A stretch of 7,609 nt of DNA from Ignavibacteriaceae bacterium (GTDB lineage: Bacteria; Bacteroidota; Ignavibacteria; Ignavibacteriales; Ignavibacteriaceae). The notes below the pieces were generated by a model. That model searched no databases and was not told the DNA's origin. It worked only from the letters and a program-made list of their open reading frames with translations. Position numbers and translations under genes: made by a program. Position 1 is the stretch's first letter; each line of letters starts with the position of its first letter. Positions 1-5,117 of this stretch are shown piece after piece. The stretch is from contig JALNZG010000022.1 in assembly GCA_023229425.1 (NCBI GenBank), positions 1 to 7,609 on the forward strand, in the 5' to 3' direction.

Positions 1-422
1 ACAACGAGCGCAACCCTTATCTTGTGTTATATTTGTCACAAGAGACGGTCCCGACTTAGTCGGGAAGGAAGGCGGGGCAGACGTCAAGTCAGCATGGTCC
101 TTATGCCCTGGGCTACACACATGTTACAATGGATAAGAACAACGGGTTTTGCCACGATGCAAATCGGAGCAAATCCCTGAAATTTATCCTCAGTGGGGAT
201 TGGGGTCTGCAACTCGACCCCATGAACACGGAATTGGTAGTAATCGCGAATCAGTCACGTCGCGGTGAATACGTTCTTGCCTCTTGCACACACCGCCCGT
301 CAAGCCAACAAAGTCGATGATATTTGAACCCCGATTTAATCGGGGGAGGATATTACCGGCGATGGGGGTTAAGTCGTAACAAGGTAACCGTTCTGGAAGG
401 AGCGGTTGGATCACCTCCTTTC
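1..422 (+). rRNA. rrs: 16S ribosomal RNA, 3' part
   Basis: This is the last ~420 nt of a bacterial small-subunit rRNA; the 5' part lies before the window. It begins at the universal ACAACGAGCGCAACCC block (about E. coli position 1100). It continues through GACGTCAAGTC, GGGCTACACACATGTTACAATGG, CTCGACCCCATGAA, the GCACACACCGCCCGTC decoding-site block and AAGTCGTAACAAGGTAACC. It ends with the anti-Shine-Dalgarno tail GGATCACCTCCTTT; the mature 3' end should be near 422 but cannot be fixed from sequence. The fragment is slightly shorter than the E. coli counterpart, mainly in the helix 35-39 and helix 44 regions. No intron or insertion interrupts this part. The tail at 410-421 is useful for judging ribosome binding sites in the rest of the window. 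Confidence 0.97.
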
Positions 423-424
423 TT

Positions 425-479
425 ATTTTCTTTCAATTTGTAAAGAAAGTAGTCTGACCTCGCGAGGCGAGGTACGACT
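425..479 (+). other. 16S 3' trailer hairpins
   Basis: Two hairpins follow the 16S end. The first pairs TTTCTTT (427-433) with AAAGAAA (442-448). The second pairs ACCTCGC (457-463) with GCGAGGT (467-473) over a 3-nt loop, and is extended after a 2x2 mismatch by AGTC (451-454) with GACT (476-479). The second is GC-rich in AT-rich DNA, so it is probably a real RNA structure, involved in 16S maturation or transcript-end stabilisation. It is not followed by a T-run, so it is not a classical intrinsic terminator. The 5' leader that could form the processing stem is outside the window. No tRNA-Ile/Ala or 23S gene follows. Confidence 0.55.
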
Positions 480-512
480 CTAATCAAAATTTCCTAGCCC
501 GATTATTAGACT

Positions 513-539
513 AAAAAATTAATTGCAAAGAAAACAATT
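513..539 (-). terminator. Weak intrinsic terminator after lepB
   Basis: On the minus strand, about 15 nt after the lepB stop, AATTG and CAATT form a 5-bp stem around a 9-nt loop. AA and a run of six T follow (A run at 513-518 on the plus strand). The stem is short and AT-rich, so termination may be inefficient. The position between convergent lepB and 16S supports it. Confidence 0.35.
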
Positions 540-553
540 TTAGATTATCTTAC

Positions 554-1123
554 TTAACGTATAGATTTTGGTAGGGGATTAGTAATTACTCCGATCACAT
601 TCGAAGGAAAGTATCTGTAAAAAACATTCCCAATAATACTGTCTATTTTCACGGCGCAAAATTCTCTGGAGTCAGAGGACCTTGGTCGATTATCTCCCAT
701 AACAAAAATATAATCAACTGGCACAGTATAAGGAACATTATCCTTTATACAACCACCGTCCCACAGATTAGTAGGTGCGGCTATGTAATTTTCGTTTATG
801 ACATTACTATTTACCGACACAACTTCATTTGAGATGTTAATTACATCACCTGGTAAACCTATAATTCTTTTTATGTATTCTATATCAGGATTTTTTGGAG
901 ATTTAAAAACAATCACATCTCCTCGCTCTAATTTTCTAAATTTATATGTTACTCTGCTGGTTAAAATATAATCCCCAGTATGAAAAGTATTGTCCATAGA
1001 AGCACCTTTAACTTGATTTGGAGTTAAGATAAAAAGATAAACAACAATAAATAATGAACCTATAAAAACTACGGTTTCTAGAATATCCATGACAAAATCA
1101 ATAACTGGTTTGATCAACTTCAT
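554..1123 (-). CDS. lepB: Signal peptidase I (S26 family)
   Basis: Type I signal peptidase: a membrane-bound serine protease that cuts signal peptides from exported proteins on the outer face of the membrane by a Ser/Lys dyad. The 189-aa protein has one N-terminal membrane helix (about residues 13-34). The catalytic serine lies in GASMDNTF (Ser42), the general-base lysine in IKRIIGLPGD (Lys85), and the C-terminal conserved box reads MGDNRPRSSDSR (142-153). All key residues are present and the length suits the short, single-helix form. No SD sequence precedes the ATG; a candidate promoter ends only 8 nt upstream, so the mRNA may be leaderless. It faces the 16S gene convergently and is divergent from tRNA-Val. 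It could process the 191-aa and 386-aa secreted proteins of this window. The pilin needs a separate prepilin peptidase, which is not seen here. Confidence 0.96.
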   Translation of the reverse strand: MKLIKPVIDFVMDILETVVFIGSLFIVVYLFILTPNQVKGASMDNTFHTGDYILTSRVTYKFRKLERGDVIVFKSPKNPDIEYIKRIIGLPGDVINISNEVVSVNSNVINENYIAAPTNLWDGGCIKDNVPYTVPVDYIFVMGDNRPRSSDSREFCAVKIDSIIGNVFYRYFPSNVIGVITNPLPKSIR

Positions 1124-1131
1124 AAGAATTA

Positions 1132-1160
1132 ATTCTAAGAAAAAGTTACATAAAAAACAA
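1132..1160 (-). promoter_or_regulatory. Candidate lepB promoter
   Basis: Minus strand: TTGTTT (1155-1160) as -35, a 17-nt spacer, and TAGAAT (1132-1137) as -10. Only 8 nt separate the -10 from the lepB ATG, so transcription would start at or within 1-2 nt of the start codon. The -10 overlaps the palindrome AGAATTAATTCT (1125-1136). Confidence 0.45.
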
Positions 1161-1167
1161 CCGAGGA

Positions 1168-1281
1168 TTAAACAGTTAAACAGTTAAAACTTAAACAGTT
1201 AAAAAAACTTTAAAAACTTTAAACATTAAACATGTTTAGTAGTTTAAGGTTTAATAGTTTATTTAGGTTTTAACAGTTTAA
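1168..1281. repeat. AT-rich GTTTAA/TTAAAC dyad array
   Basis: The region between divergent lepB and tRNA-Val is built from one short motif. Left of 1232 it appears as TTAAAC-type units (starting near 1168, 1176, 1184, 1191, 1199 and, less exactly, to 1226), including two tandem copies of TTAAACAG at 1168-1183 and a third at 1191. Right of 1233 it appears in the opposite orientation as GTTTA-type units at 1234, 1242, 1249, 1257, 1267 and 1276. The centre is a perfect 12-bp palindrome, TAAACATGTTTA (1227-1238). Spacing is 7-10 nt. It contains no ORF. It may bind a protein, be an unstable simple repeat, or form a long imperfect hairpin. Confidence 0.6.
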
Positions 1282-1301
1282 TACTTAACCGTTCATTGAA
1301 T

Positions 1302-1310
1302 TGATATAAT
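1302..1310 (+). promoter_or_regulatory. Extended -10 promoter of tRNA-Val and pilin
   Basis: TGATATAAT is an exact extended -10 element (TGnTATAAT), which needs little or no -35 contact; no good -35 is seen 17 nt upstream. The start would be near 1317, leaving about 4 nt before the tRNA 5' end at 1321. The same transcript should continue into the pilin gene, for which no other promoter is visible. Confidence 0.6.
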
Positions 1311-1320
1311 TATCGTATTT

Positions 1321-1394
1321 GGGCTTATAGCTCAGTTGGCTAGAGCGTTGCATTCACATTGCAAAGGTCCTTGGTTCAAGTCCAAGTAGGCCCA
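1321..1394 (+). tRNA. tRNA-Val (anticodon CAC)
   Basis: A complete 74-nt cloverleaf. The acceptor stem is GGGCTTA with TAGGCCC (one G-U pair), the D stem GCTC/GAGC, and the anticodon stem TTGCA/TGCAA around loop TTCACAT, giving anticodon CAC (reads GTG). The T stem is CTTGG/CCAAG with loop TTCAAGT, and the discriminator base is A at 1394. The next bases are CTA, so CCA is not encoded and must be added after RNase Z-type trimming. No intron is present. The start codon of the pilin gene lies 2 nt after the discriminator, so tRNA processing and pilin mRNA formation must be linked. Confidence 0.97.
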
Positions 1395-1396
1395 CT

Positions 1397-2107
1397 ATGA
1401 AGATTTTAAAAAGAATCAGAGGATTAAGCTTGATTGAGATTCTCGTTATTGTCACAGTTATAGGTGCATTTTTACTTCTTATTTTGCCTCCAATAGTCGG
1501 TCAGTTGCAAAAAGCACGTGATGGAAAGCGAAAAATAGATATCAATTTAATTCAAAAAGGATTAGAAGAATATTATGATTCGACTAATTGTTATCCCGAA
1601 AGACTACCTGAATGCGGAAATGTTTTTTCAATTCGAAGTACAAGTATATTAGCAGGAATACCGTGCGACCCAAAAAATAATTCTTTTTACCCATATATCA
1701 CAACGGGCGAAAATTGTAGTCCTTATTTTAAACTTTATGCAAAATTAGAACGGACTGAAGACCCAAATATTTATATGTCCGGGTGCGAAAATGGATGTGG
1801 CCCAAATTGTGCTTATAATTTTGGAGTTTCTAGCTCAAATGTTACTTTGGATTATTGTGAAGCTCCAATTACTCCAAGTCCCACAGCAGTACCTCCTTCG
1901 CCAACATCGTTGACTCCTTCACCAACCCCAATTCAATATGTGTGCGGTCCTGCAGCTGGCCCAAATCCAGAAGGACAGTGTGAATCGTATGTTATACCTA
2001 CTTTAAGTGAATGTCCAAAAATTTATCCTGATGATTCAACTTGTCAATACGAGTGTTACATAAAAGCCAATCGCTGTAAAAATTCCAAGGGAAAATTTAA
2101 ACAATAA
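1397..2107 (+). CDS. Type IV pilin-like protein with Cys-rich C-terminal region
   Basis: A 236-aa pilin or pseudopilin. The class III signal is clear: a short basic leader of 9 residues ending in Gly9, then LSLIE with Glu at mature position 5, then a hydrophobic helix to about residue 35. The helix continues as QLQKARDGKRKIDINLIQKG and the ..YYDSTNCYP stretch, as in GspG/PilA-like proteins of CPR bacteria. The globular part has eight Cys (65-154). A Pro/Ser/Thr linker (157-180, TPSP repeats) follows, then a final segment of ~55 residues with six Cys (183, 195, 206, 216, 220, 227), which looks like a small disulfide-rich module. The start is fixed by the leader; no SD is possible because tRNA-Val ends 2 nt before. 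A membrane-anchored glycosidase gene follows after 23 nt. It is likely a minor pilin displaying a binding domain; no assembly ATPase or prepilin peptidase is in the window. Confidence 0.88.
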   Translation: MKILKRIRGLSLIEILVIVTVIGAFLLLILPPIVGQLQKARDGKRKIDINLIQKGLEEYYDSTNCYPERLPECGNVFSIRSTSILAGIPCDPKNNSFYPYITTGENCSPYFKLYAKLERTEDPNIYMSGCENGCGPNCAYNFGVSSSNVTLDYCEAPITPSPTAVPPSPTSLTPSPTPIQYVCGPAAGPNPEGQCESYVIPTLSECPKIYPDDSTCQYECYIKANRCKNSKGKFKQ

Positions 2108-2113
2108 AAAATC

Positions 2114-2122
2114 TGTTAAACT
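2114..2122 (+). promoter_or_regulatory. Possible extended -10 before the glycosidase gene
   Basis: TGTTAAACT fits TGn plus a -10 hexamer (TAAACT) and lies 8 nt before the ATG at 2131, the same spacing as the lepB candidate. No SD sequence precedes this gene, so a leaderless transcript would explain its start. Read-through from the pilin gene is equally possible; the match is modest. Confidence 0.25.
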
Positions 2123-2130
2123 AAATATTA

Positions 2131-3309
2131 ATGAGAAGTTTTTTTAAAAAATTTAGATTAATTATTAATATTATATTTTTTGTAATTTTATCATTAACTA
2201 TTTTTTTAGTTGCTTTTTTTTATTATAAAAAAACTTCCTCTCAAATAAATAGCTTAAACTTTGATAAAAACAAAGTTGATGAAACTTTAAAAAAGATTAA
2301 CAACGAATTAAAGAATTTAAAACCTCAAGACCAATATAAAATAAATAAAGAACTAGAAAGCAAGGTCAAAAGTATAGAAACAACCTATACCAAAGCAGTG
2401 TCTGCTTATGAAAAATTACTCGATCTCAAAATTGTTACTAAAAAAACAGAAAAATTTGATTCAGCCTTTGCTAGTATTTTAACTCTTCTGTCAGAAAGAA
2501 ATTATTCTTCCGCAGAAGCTGATTTACTGACTTTTGAAAAAGAAATTGTTACAGAAAAACAAAAAATTTTTGCCTCATTTCAGATACCGGTAAATGTGCC
2601 TGAAAACAACACGCCACCAGGATCAGGTTACTCTAGTCAGGTTGTTAAATCTGATGTGGGAGATTTTTTAGTAGGAATAATTGCTGCCGACCTAAATAGT
2701 ACACGAGTAATAGTTGATACTGCCTCCGACTCCGATTGTAGGAACGATTGTCCTGTCCTATCACTGGGTGATTATGTTTCAAGATCAGGAGCTTTTGCCG
2801 GAATTAATGGTTCTTATTTTTGCCCTGCAGATTATCCAAGCTGCTCAGATAAAAAAAATTCTTTTGACACATTGGCCATGAATAAAAATAAAAAATATTT
2901 AAATTCTGATAATAATGTTTACAGCACCGTTCCAGCTGTAATTTTTTCTGGTAACTCCGCTAGGTTTGTTGGTCAATCACTTGAATGGGGAAGAGATACG
3001 GGAGTTGATGCCGTTCTGGCTATGCAGCCTTTATTAGTTTCTGGAGGAAACATAGCATTTAATGGTGATGGGGAACCTAAAAGAGGGTCAAAAGGCAATA
3101 GAAGTTTTGTTGGTGCCAGTGGCTCAACTGCTTATATTGGTATCGTGTTTAATGCAACTGTTGCCGAAGCAGCTCACGTCCTAGATACAATGGGAATTCA
3201 AAATGCCTTGAATCTCGATAGTGGTGGATCAACAGCTCTTTGGAGTGGCGGGTATAAAGCCGGCCCAGGACGTAACCTGCCAAATGTGCTTCTTTTTGTT
3301 AGAAAGTAA
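2131..3309 (+). CDS. Membrane-anchored phosphodiester glycosidase (NAGPA/DUF2233-like)
   Basis: A 392-aa protein in three parts. Residues 1-9 are basic and 10-31 form a membrane helix with no obvious cleavage site, so the rest should face outward. Residues ~37-147 are Lys/Glu-rich and helical, likely a coiled-coil stalk. Residues ~170-391 match the phosphodiester glycosidase fold, which includes the human enzyme that removes GlcNAc from mannose-6-phosphate: AGINGSYF (223-230), the AMQPLLVSGG stretch (297-306), the central ALNLDSGGSTALW (359-371) and a terminal NVLLFV strand. Cys203, 207, 231 and 238 flank the first motif and may form disulfides. The family cleaves sugar-phosphodiester bonds; the substrate here is unknown, with teichoic-acid-like or capsule-type polymers plausible. 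It lies 23 nt after the pilin gene on the same strand, with no SD. The domain call is firm, the role inferred. Confidence 0.87.
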   Translation: MRSFFKKFRLIINIIFFVILSLTIFLVAFFYYKKTSSQINSLNFDKNKVDETLKKINNELKNLKPQDQYKINKELESKVKSIETTYTKAVSAYEKLLDLKIVTKKTEKFDSAFASILTLLSERNYSSAEADLLTFEKEIVTEKQKIFASFQIPVNVPENNTPPGSGYSSQVVKSDVGDFLVGIIAADLNSTRVIVDTASDSDCRNDCPVLSLGDYVSRSGAFAGINGSYFCPADYPSCSDKKNSFDTLAMNKNKKYLNSDNNVYSTVPAVIFSGNSARFVGQSLEWGRDTGVDAVLAMQPLLVSGGNIAFNGDGEPKRGSKGNRSFVGASGSTAYIGIVFNATVAEAAHVLDTMGIQNALNLDSGGSTALWSGGYKAGPGRNLPNVLLFVRK

Positions 3310-3319
3310 AAATATATCC

Positions 3320-3335
3320 AAAAAATTTATTTTTT
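3320..3335. terminator. Possible bidirectional AT hairpin terminator
   Basis: AAAAAA (3320-3325) and TTTTTT (3330-3335) can pair around TTTA, between the converging glycosidase gene and the small-protein operon. The stem is pure A/T and overlaps the stop codon of the 38-aa gene, so support is weak and rests mainly on position. Confidence 0.25.
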
Positions 3336-3443
3336 AGTAGATCTTTTTAGAGAATCATTTTTATTTTCTGAGTAAACAATAAACATTGCAAGTAATCCTA
3401 AACATAAAGTTATATAAGGTAATATTTTTAGAAAGAAATACAT
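3327..3443 (-). CDS. 38-aa small membrane protein
   Basis: A short ORF not recognised as a known family. It starts MYFFLKILPYITLCLGLLAM, goes on with FIVYSEN, and ends in a basic tail (KNDSLKRSTKK). One membrane helix spans about residues 3-25, with a charged C-terminus probably inside. Its ATG lies 1 nt after the stop codon of the 30-aa gene (reads TAATATG), so it is probably translated by coupling; no SD is visible. It is the last gene of a four-gene minus-strand run. Spacing, hydrophobic pattern and TAA stop support a real gene, though a 38-codon ORF in AT-rich DNA can arise by chance. Confidence 0.55.
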   Translation of the reverse strand: MYFFLKILPYITLCLGLLAMFIVYSENKNDSLKRSTKK

Positions 3444-3444
3444 A

Positions 3445-3537
3445 TTATCTTTTTGTGCTTAAATGATAATAAATAATAAAAATAAATAATACCGACGCAA
3501 ATAAAAAAAGGGGAGTGAAATAAAAAGAATTTTCCAT
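3445..3537 (-). CDS. 30-aa single-helix membrane protein
   Basis: A very short ORF, MENSFYFTPLFLFASVLFIF then IIYYHLSTKR. Residues ~6-24 form one hydrophobic helix, preceded by an acidic and followed by a basic end, so the N-terminus probably lies outside by the positive-inside rule. It starts 2 nt after the stop of the 66-aa gene (TAAATATG) and ends 1 nt before the start of the 38-aa gene. No SD is seen; translation is probably coupled to the gene before. No family is recognised. The near-zero spacing on both sides is the main evidence that it is a gene and not a chance ORF. Confidence 0.52.
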   Translation of the reverse strand: MENSFYFTPLFLFASVLFIFIIYYHLSTKR

Positions 3538-3539
3538 AT

Positions 3540-3740
3540 TTATTTTTTCATTAAATCTACTGAAAAAATTATCATTAACAATGAAATTATAAGTATTATA
3601 TAAATTGAAATCAACAGAGCGTTATCAAATTTAAATTTGTAAATAATTGGCGTAACAATACTTATAGAAATATTTGCGACTGATGTATTGACGAAGACGT
3701 CCGCGATTATTTTTTTCTGATTTAAATTAATTTTTTTCAT
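3540..3740 (-). CDS. 66-aa two-helix membrane protein
   Basis: Not recognised by family. It has a Lys-rich cytoplasmic-type N-terminus (MKKINLNQKKIIADVF), a first helix about residues 13-33 (VNTSVANISISIVTPIIY), a short KFKFDN turn and a second helix about 41-61, ending LMKK. Both ends are basic, consistent with a hairpin having both termini inside. Small two-helix proteins of this general look are common in CPR genomes and usually unnamed. The ATG lies 4 nt after the stop of the 386-aa surface-protein gene, without an SD, and the 30-aa gene follows after 2 nt, so it is the second gene of a tightly coupled operon. It could be a partner or stability factor for the preceding surface protein, but nothing in the sequence proves it. 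Confidence 0.75.
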   Translation of the reverse strand: MKKINLNQKKIIADVFVNTSVANISISIVTPIIYKFKFDNALLISIYIILIISLLMIIFSVDLMKK

Positions 3741-3744
3741 TCAT

Positions 3745-4905
3745 TTAAATATTTTTCTTAAAAACCCAACCTACGCCGCACAATATTATTACAATTAGTA
3801 TTGGAATAATATTTTTTGAAAAATTATTTGTCATCGATGTTTTAATTTGACCTTTATTAACAACCGATTTTGTTGGTAAAGATTGAGTCGAAGGATCTAT
3901 CGTTACTCCCAAAACATCTGGATTAAATGCTTTTGGAATACCTGTGATAATACTTCCTGTCAACCTACCAATCACTTCATTTGAATAATCTCCGGGCATG
4001 CAGCCATTTCCAGCACGAACTTTGAAATAGTAATTTTGACCTCCTGAGAGATTATAGATGGTATATGCTGTCGTATTTGAATCACCAACATTAGGATTTC
4101 CGTAAAGTTGTTCACCCGATTTCGTTCCAAAAGTTATGAGATAATAACTCACAGGTTCTTCAGCTTTTATCCAGTTTAAAGTTATTGAATTCGAACCTGA
4201 AGAAGTTGCTAAAAGTAACACAGGAGCACTACCCGGTTTTTGGTCCGTACAGGTAGGAGCGGAAACGCTACCAGATTCTTCGCTATTTAATGAGCTACTT
4301 ACTGCTGTTGAGTTGTCAGGTGTGGGTGTTGGTGTGGATGTTTCAGTGGGTGCTATTGTAATGATTGGTGTTGGAGTATAGATCGGTGTAACAATTGGAG
4401 TATTTGTTGGTATTGGAGTTGGTGTATTAGTGGGTGTTGGAGTTGAAGTTGGCGTATAAGTGTTAATTTTTACGTAAAGACAGTCTGTTGAAGAATCAAT
4501 ATTTAAAGCACCGCCAAATAATCCATAACCATTGTGAAGATAAATATTTTCTCCCAGATTTAGATAGTCCTCTGTATTTGCATGGAAACATTGTTCTGAC
4601 CCATCGCCTACAAAAGAGGTAAAACGTTCGGTATTCATTCCCACATTAATACTACCTAAGCCTCGGATACAGTAATCAATAGAAGTTATGTTATTAAAGT
4701 AAGGTAGATCAGTATTATCGACAGTAAAATAATCATAATAAGCATTGTTATAACTTGTTATAGCTGAATTATCACACATGAATAACGAATTTTCATTTGT
4801 TTGCGATCCGAAAGTCCCGGAAGTGACAAAGCGGGTAAAAACCTCCGCTGAAACAATATTTACTAAAAATAAGGAAACTAAAAGAATATAAATAAATTTT
4901 TTCAT
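3745..4905 (-). CDS. Secreted surface protein: PT stalk, fibronectin III domain, C-terminal anchor
   Basis: A 386-aa protein with a type I signal peptide (1-20, cleavage after VSA). Residues 21-149 form an N-terminal domain with four Cys (44, 78, 106, 142) that I do not recognise and which is probably beta-rich. A Thr/Pro-rich stalk (150-200, TPTP repeats) and a Ser-rich spacer follow. Residues ~218-316 are a fibronectin type III domain, with signs including ITLNWIKA, YYLITFGT, YTIYNLSGGQNYYFKVRAGN and a terminal YSNEV. Then come NPDVLGV (329-334), a polar stretch, a membrane helix (~365-382) and the tail FKKNI. This is type I anchoring with the head outside; there is no LPXTG signal. It probably binds a surface ligand, with the N-terminal domain as tip. 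No SD precedes the ATG; a 20-bp palindrome lies 12 nt upstream. Three small membrane-protein genes follow within 4 nt of each other. Confidence 0.85.
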   Translation of the reverse strand: MKKFIYILLVSLFLVNIVSAEVFTRFVTSGTFGSQTNENSLFMCDNSAITSYNNAYYDYFTVDNTDLPYFNNITSIDYCIRGLGSINVGMNTERFTSFVGDGSEQCFHANTEDYLNLGENIYLHNGYGLFGGALNIDSSTDCLYVKINTYTPTSTPTPTNTPTPIPTNTPIVTPIYTPTPIITIAPTETSTPTPTPDNSTAVSSSLNSEESGSVSAPTCTDQKPGSAPVLLLATSSGSNSITLNWIKAEEPVSYYLITFGTKSGEQLYGNPNVGDSNTTAYTIYNLSGGQNYYFKVRAGNGCMPGDYSNEVIGRLTGSIITGIPKAFNPDVLGVTIDPSTQSLPTKSVVNKGQIKTSMTNNFSKNIIPILIVIILCGVGWVFKKNI

Positions 4906-4917
4906 ATCTTTTTGTAC

Positions 4918-4937
4918 GGAACAAAAATTTTTGTTCC
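4918..4937. promoter_or_regulatory. Perfect 20-bp palindrome upstream of the surface-protein gene
   Basis: GGAACAAAAATTTTTGTTCC is its own reverse complement, 10 bp per half, ending 12 nt before the ATG at 4905. In DNA it could be an operator for a dimeric regulator. In RNA it would form a hairpin of up to about 8 bp close to the start codon, affecting translation or mRNA stability. Confidence 0.5.
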
Positions 4938-4939
4938 CT

Positions 4940-4972
4940 ACTTTATGGACTTTATAACTTTATAAACTTTAT
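4940..4972. repeat. Four ACTTTAT units
   Basis: ACTTTAT occurs at 4940, 4949, 4957 and 4966, a regular 8-9 nt spacing, directly next to the 20-bp palindrome. On the minus strand it reads ATAAAGT, toward the 386-aa gene. It resembles the GTTTAA array at 1168-1281 in unit size, spacing and position between transcription units. TATAAA strings inside could also serve as -10 elements, but no matching -35 is seen. Confidence 0.5.
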
Positions 4973-5069
4973 GAACTAATAAGTCTACCGCTTATAACCT
5001 ACAAAAGTAGTTTTTTGGCTTGTTAAATCAATATATTTTTGACGATAGATACCCGATTTTTATGAAGAT

Positions 5070-5103
5070 AAAAAACAACCCACCGCTTAAGTTCGATGGG
5101 TTG
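5070..5103 (-). terminator. Intrinsic terminator of the 191-aa protein gene
   Basis: On the minus strand CAACCCA (5097-5103) pairs with TGGGTTG (5076-5082), extended by 2 bp after one mismatch, around an 8-nt loop. Six T follow directly (5070-5075). It starts about 14 nt after the TAA. This is the strongest terminator in the window and separates the 191-aa unit from the surface-protein operon. Confidence 0.85.
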
Positions 5104-5117
5104 AGTATAGAAAAAAT

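Noticed and set aside
129..414. ORFs of 63 and 74 codons on both strands
   Set aside because: They lie entirely inside the 16S rRNA gene; the conserved rRNA blocks explain the sequence.
1168..1281. CRISPR array or replication-origin iterons
   Set aside because: Units are only 6-8 nt with no spacers of constant length, and no cas gene, DnaA-box cluster or replication gene is nearby.
4306..4458. GT-rich stretch as a DNA tandem repeat or mobile element scar
   Set aside because: It is the coding sequence of the Thr/Pro stalk in frame with the 386-aa protein; no terminal repeats or duplicated target site are present.
3745..4905. Sortase (LPXTG) anchoring of the FN3 protein
   Set aside because: SLPTKS is the only LP-T-like string and lacks the Gly; it is not directly before the membrane helix.
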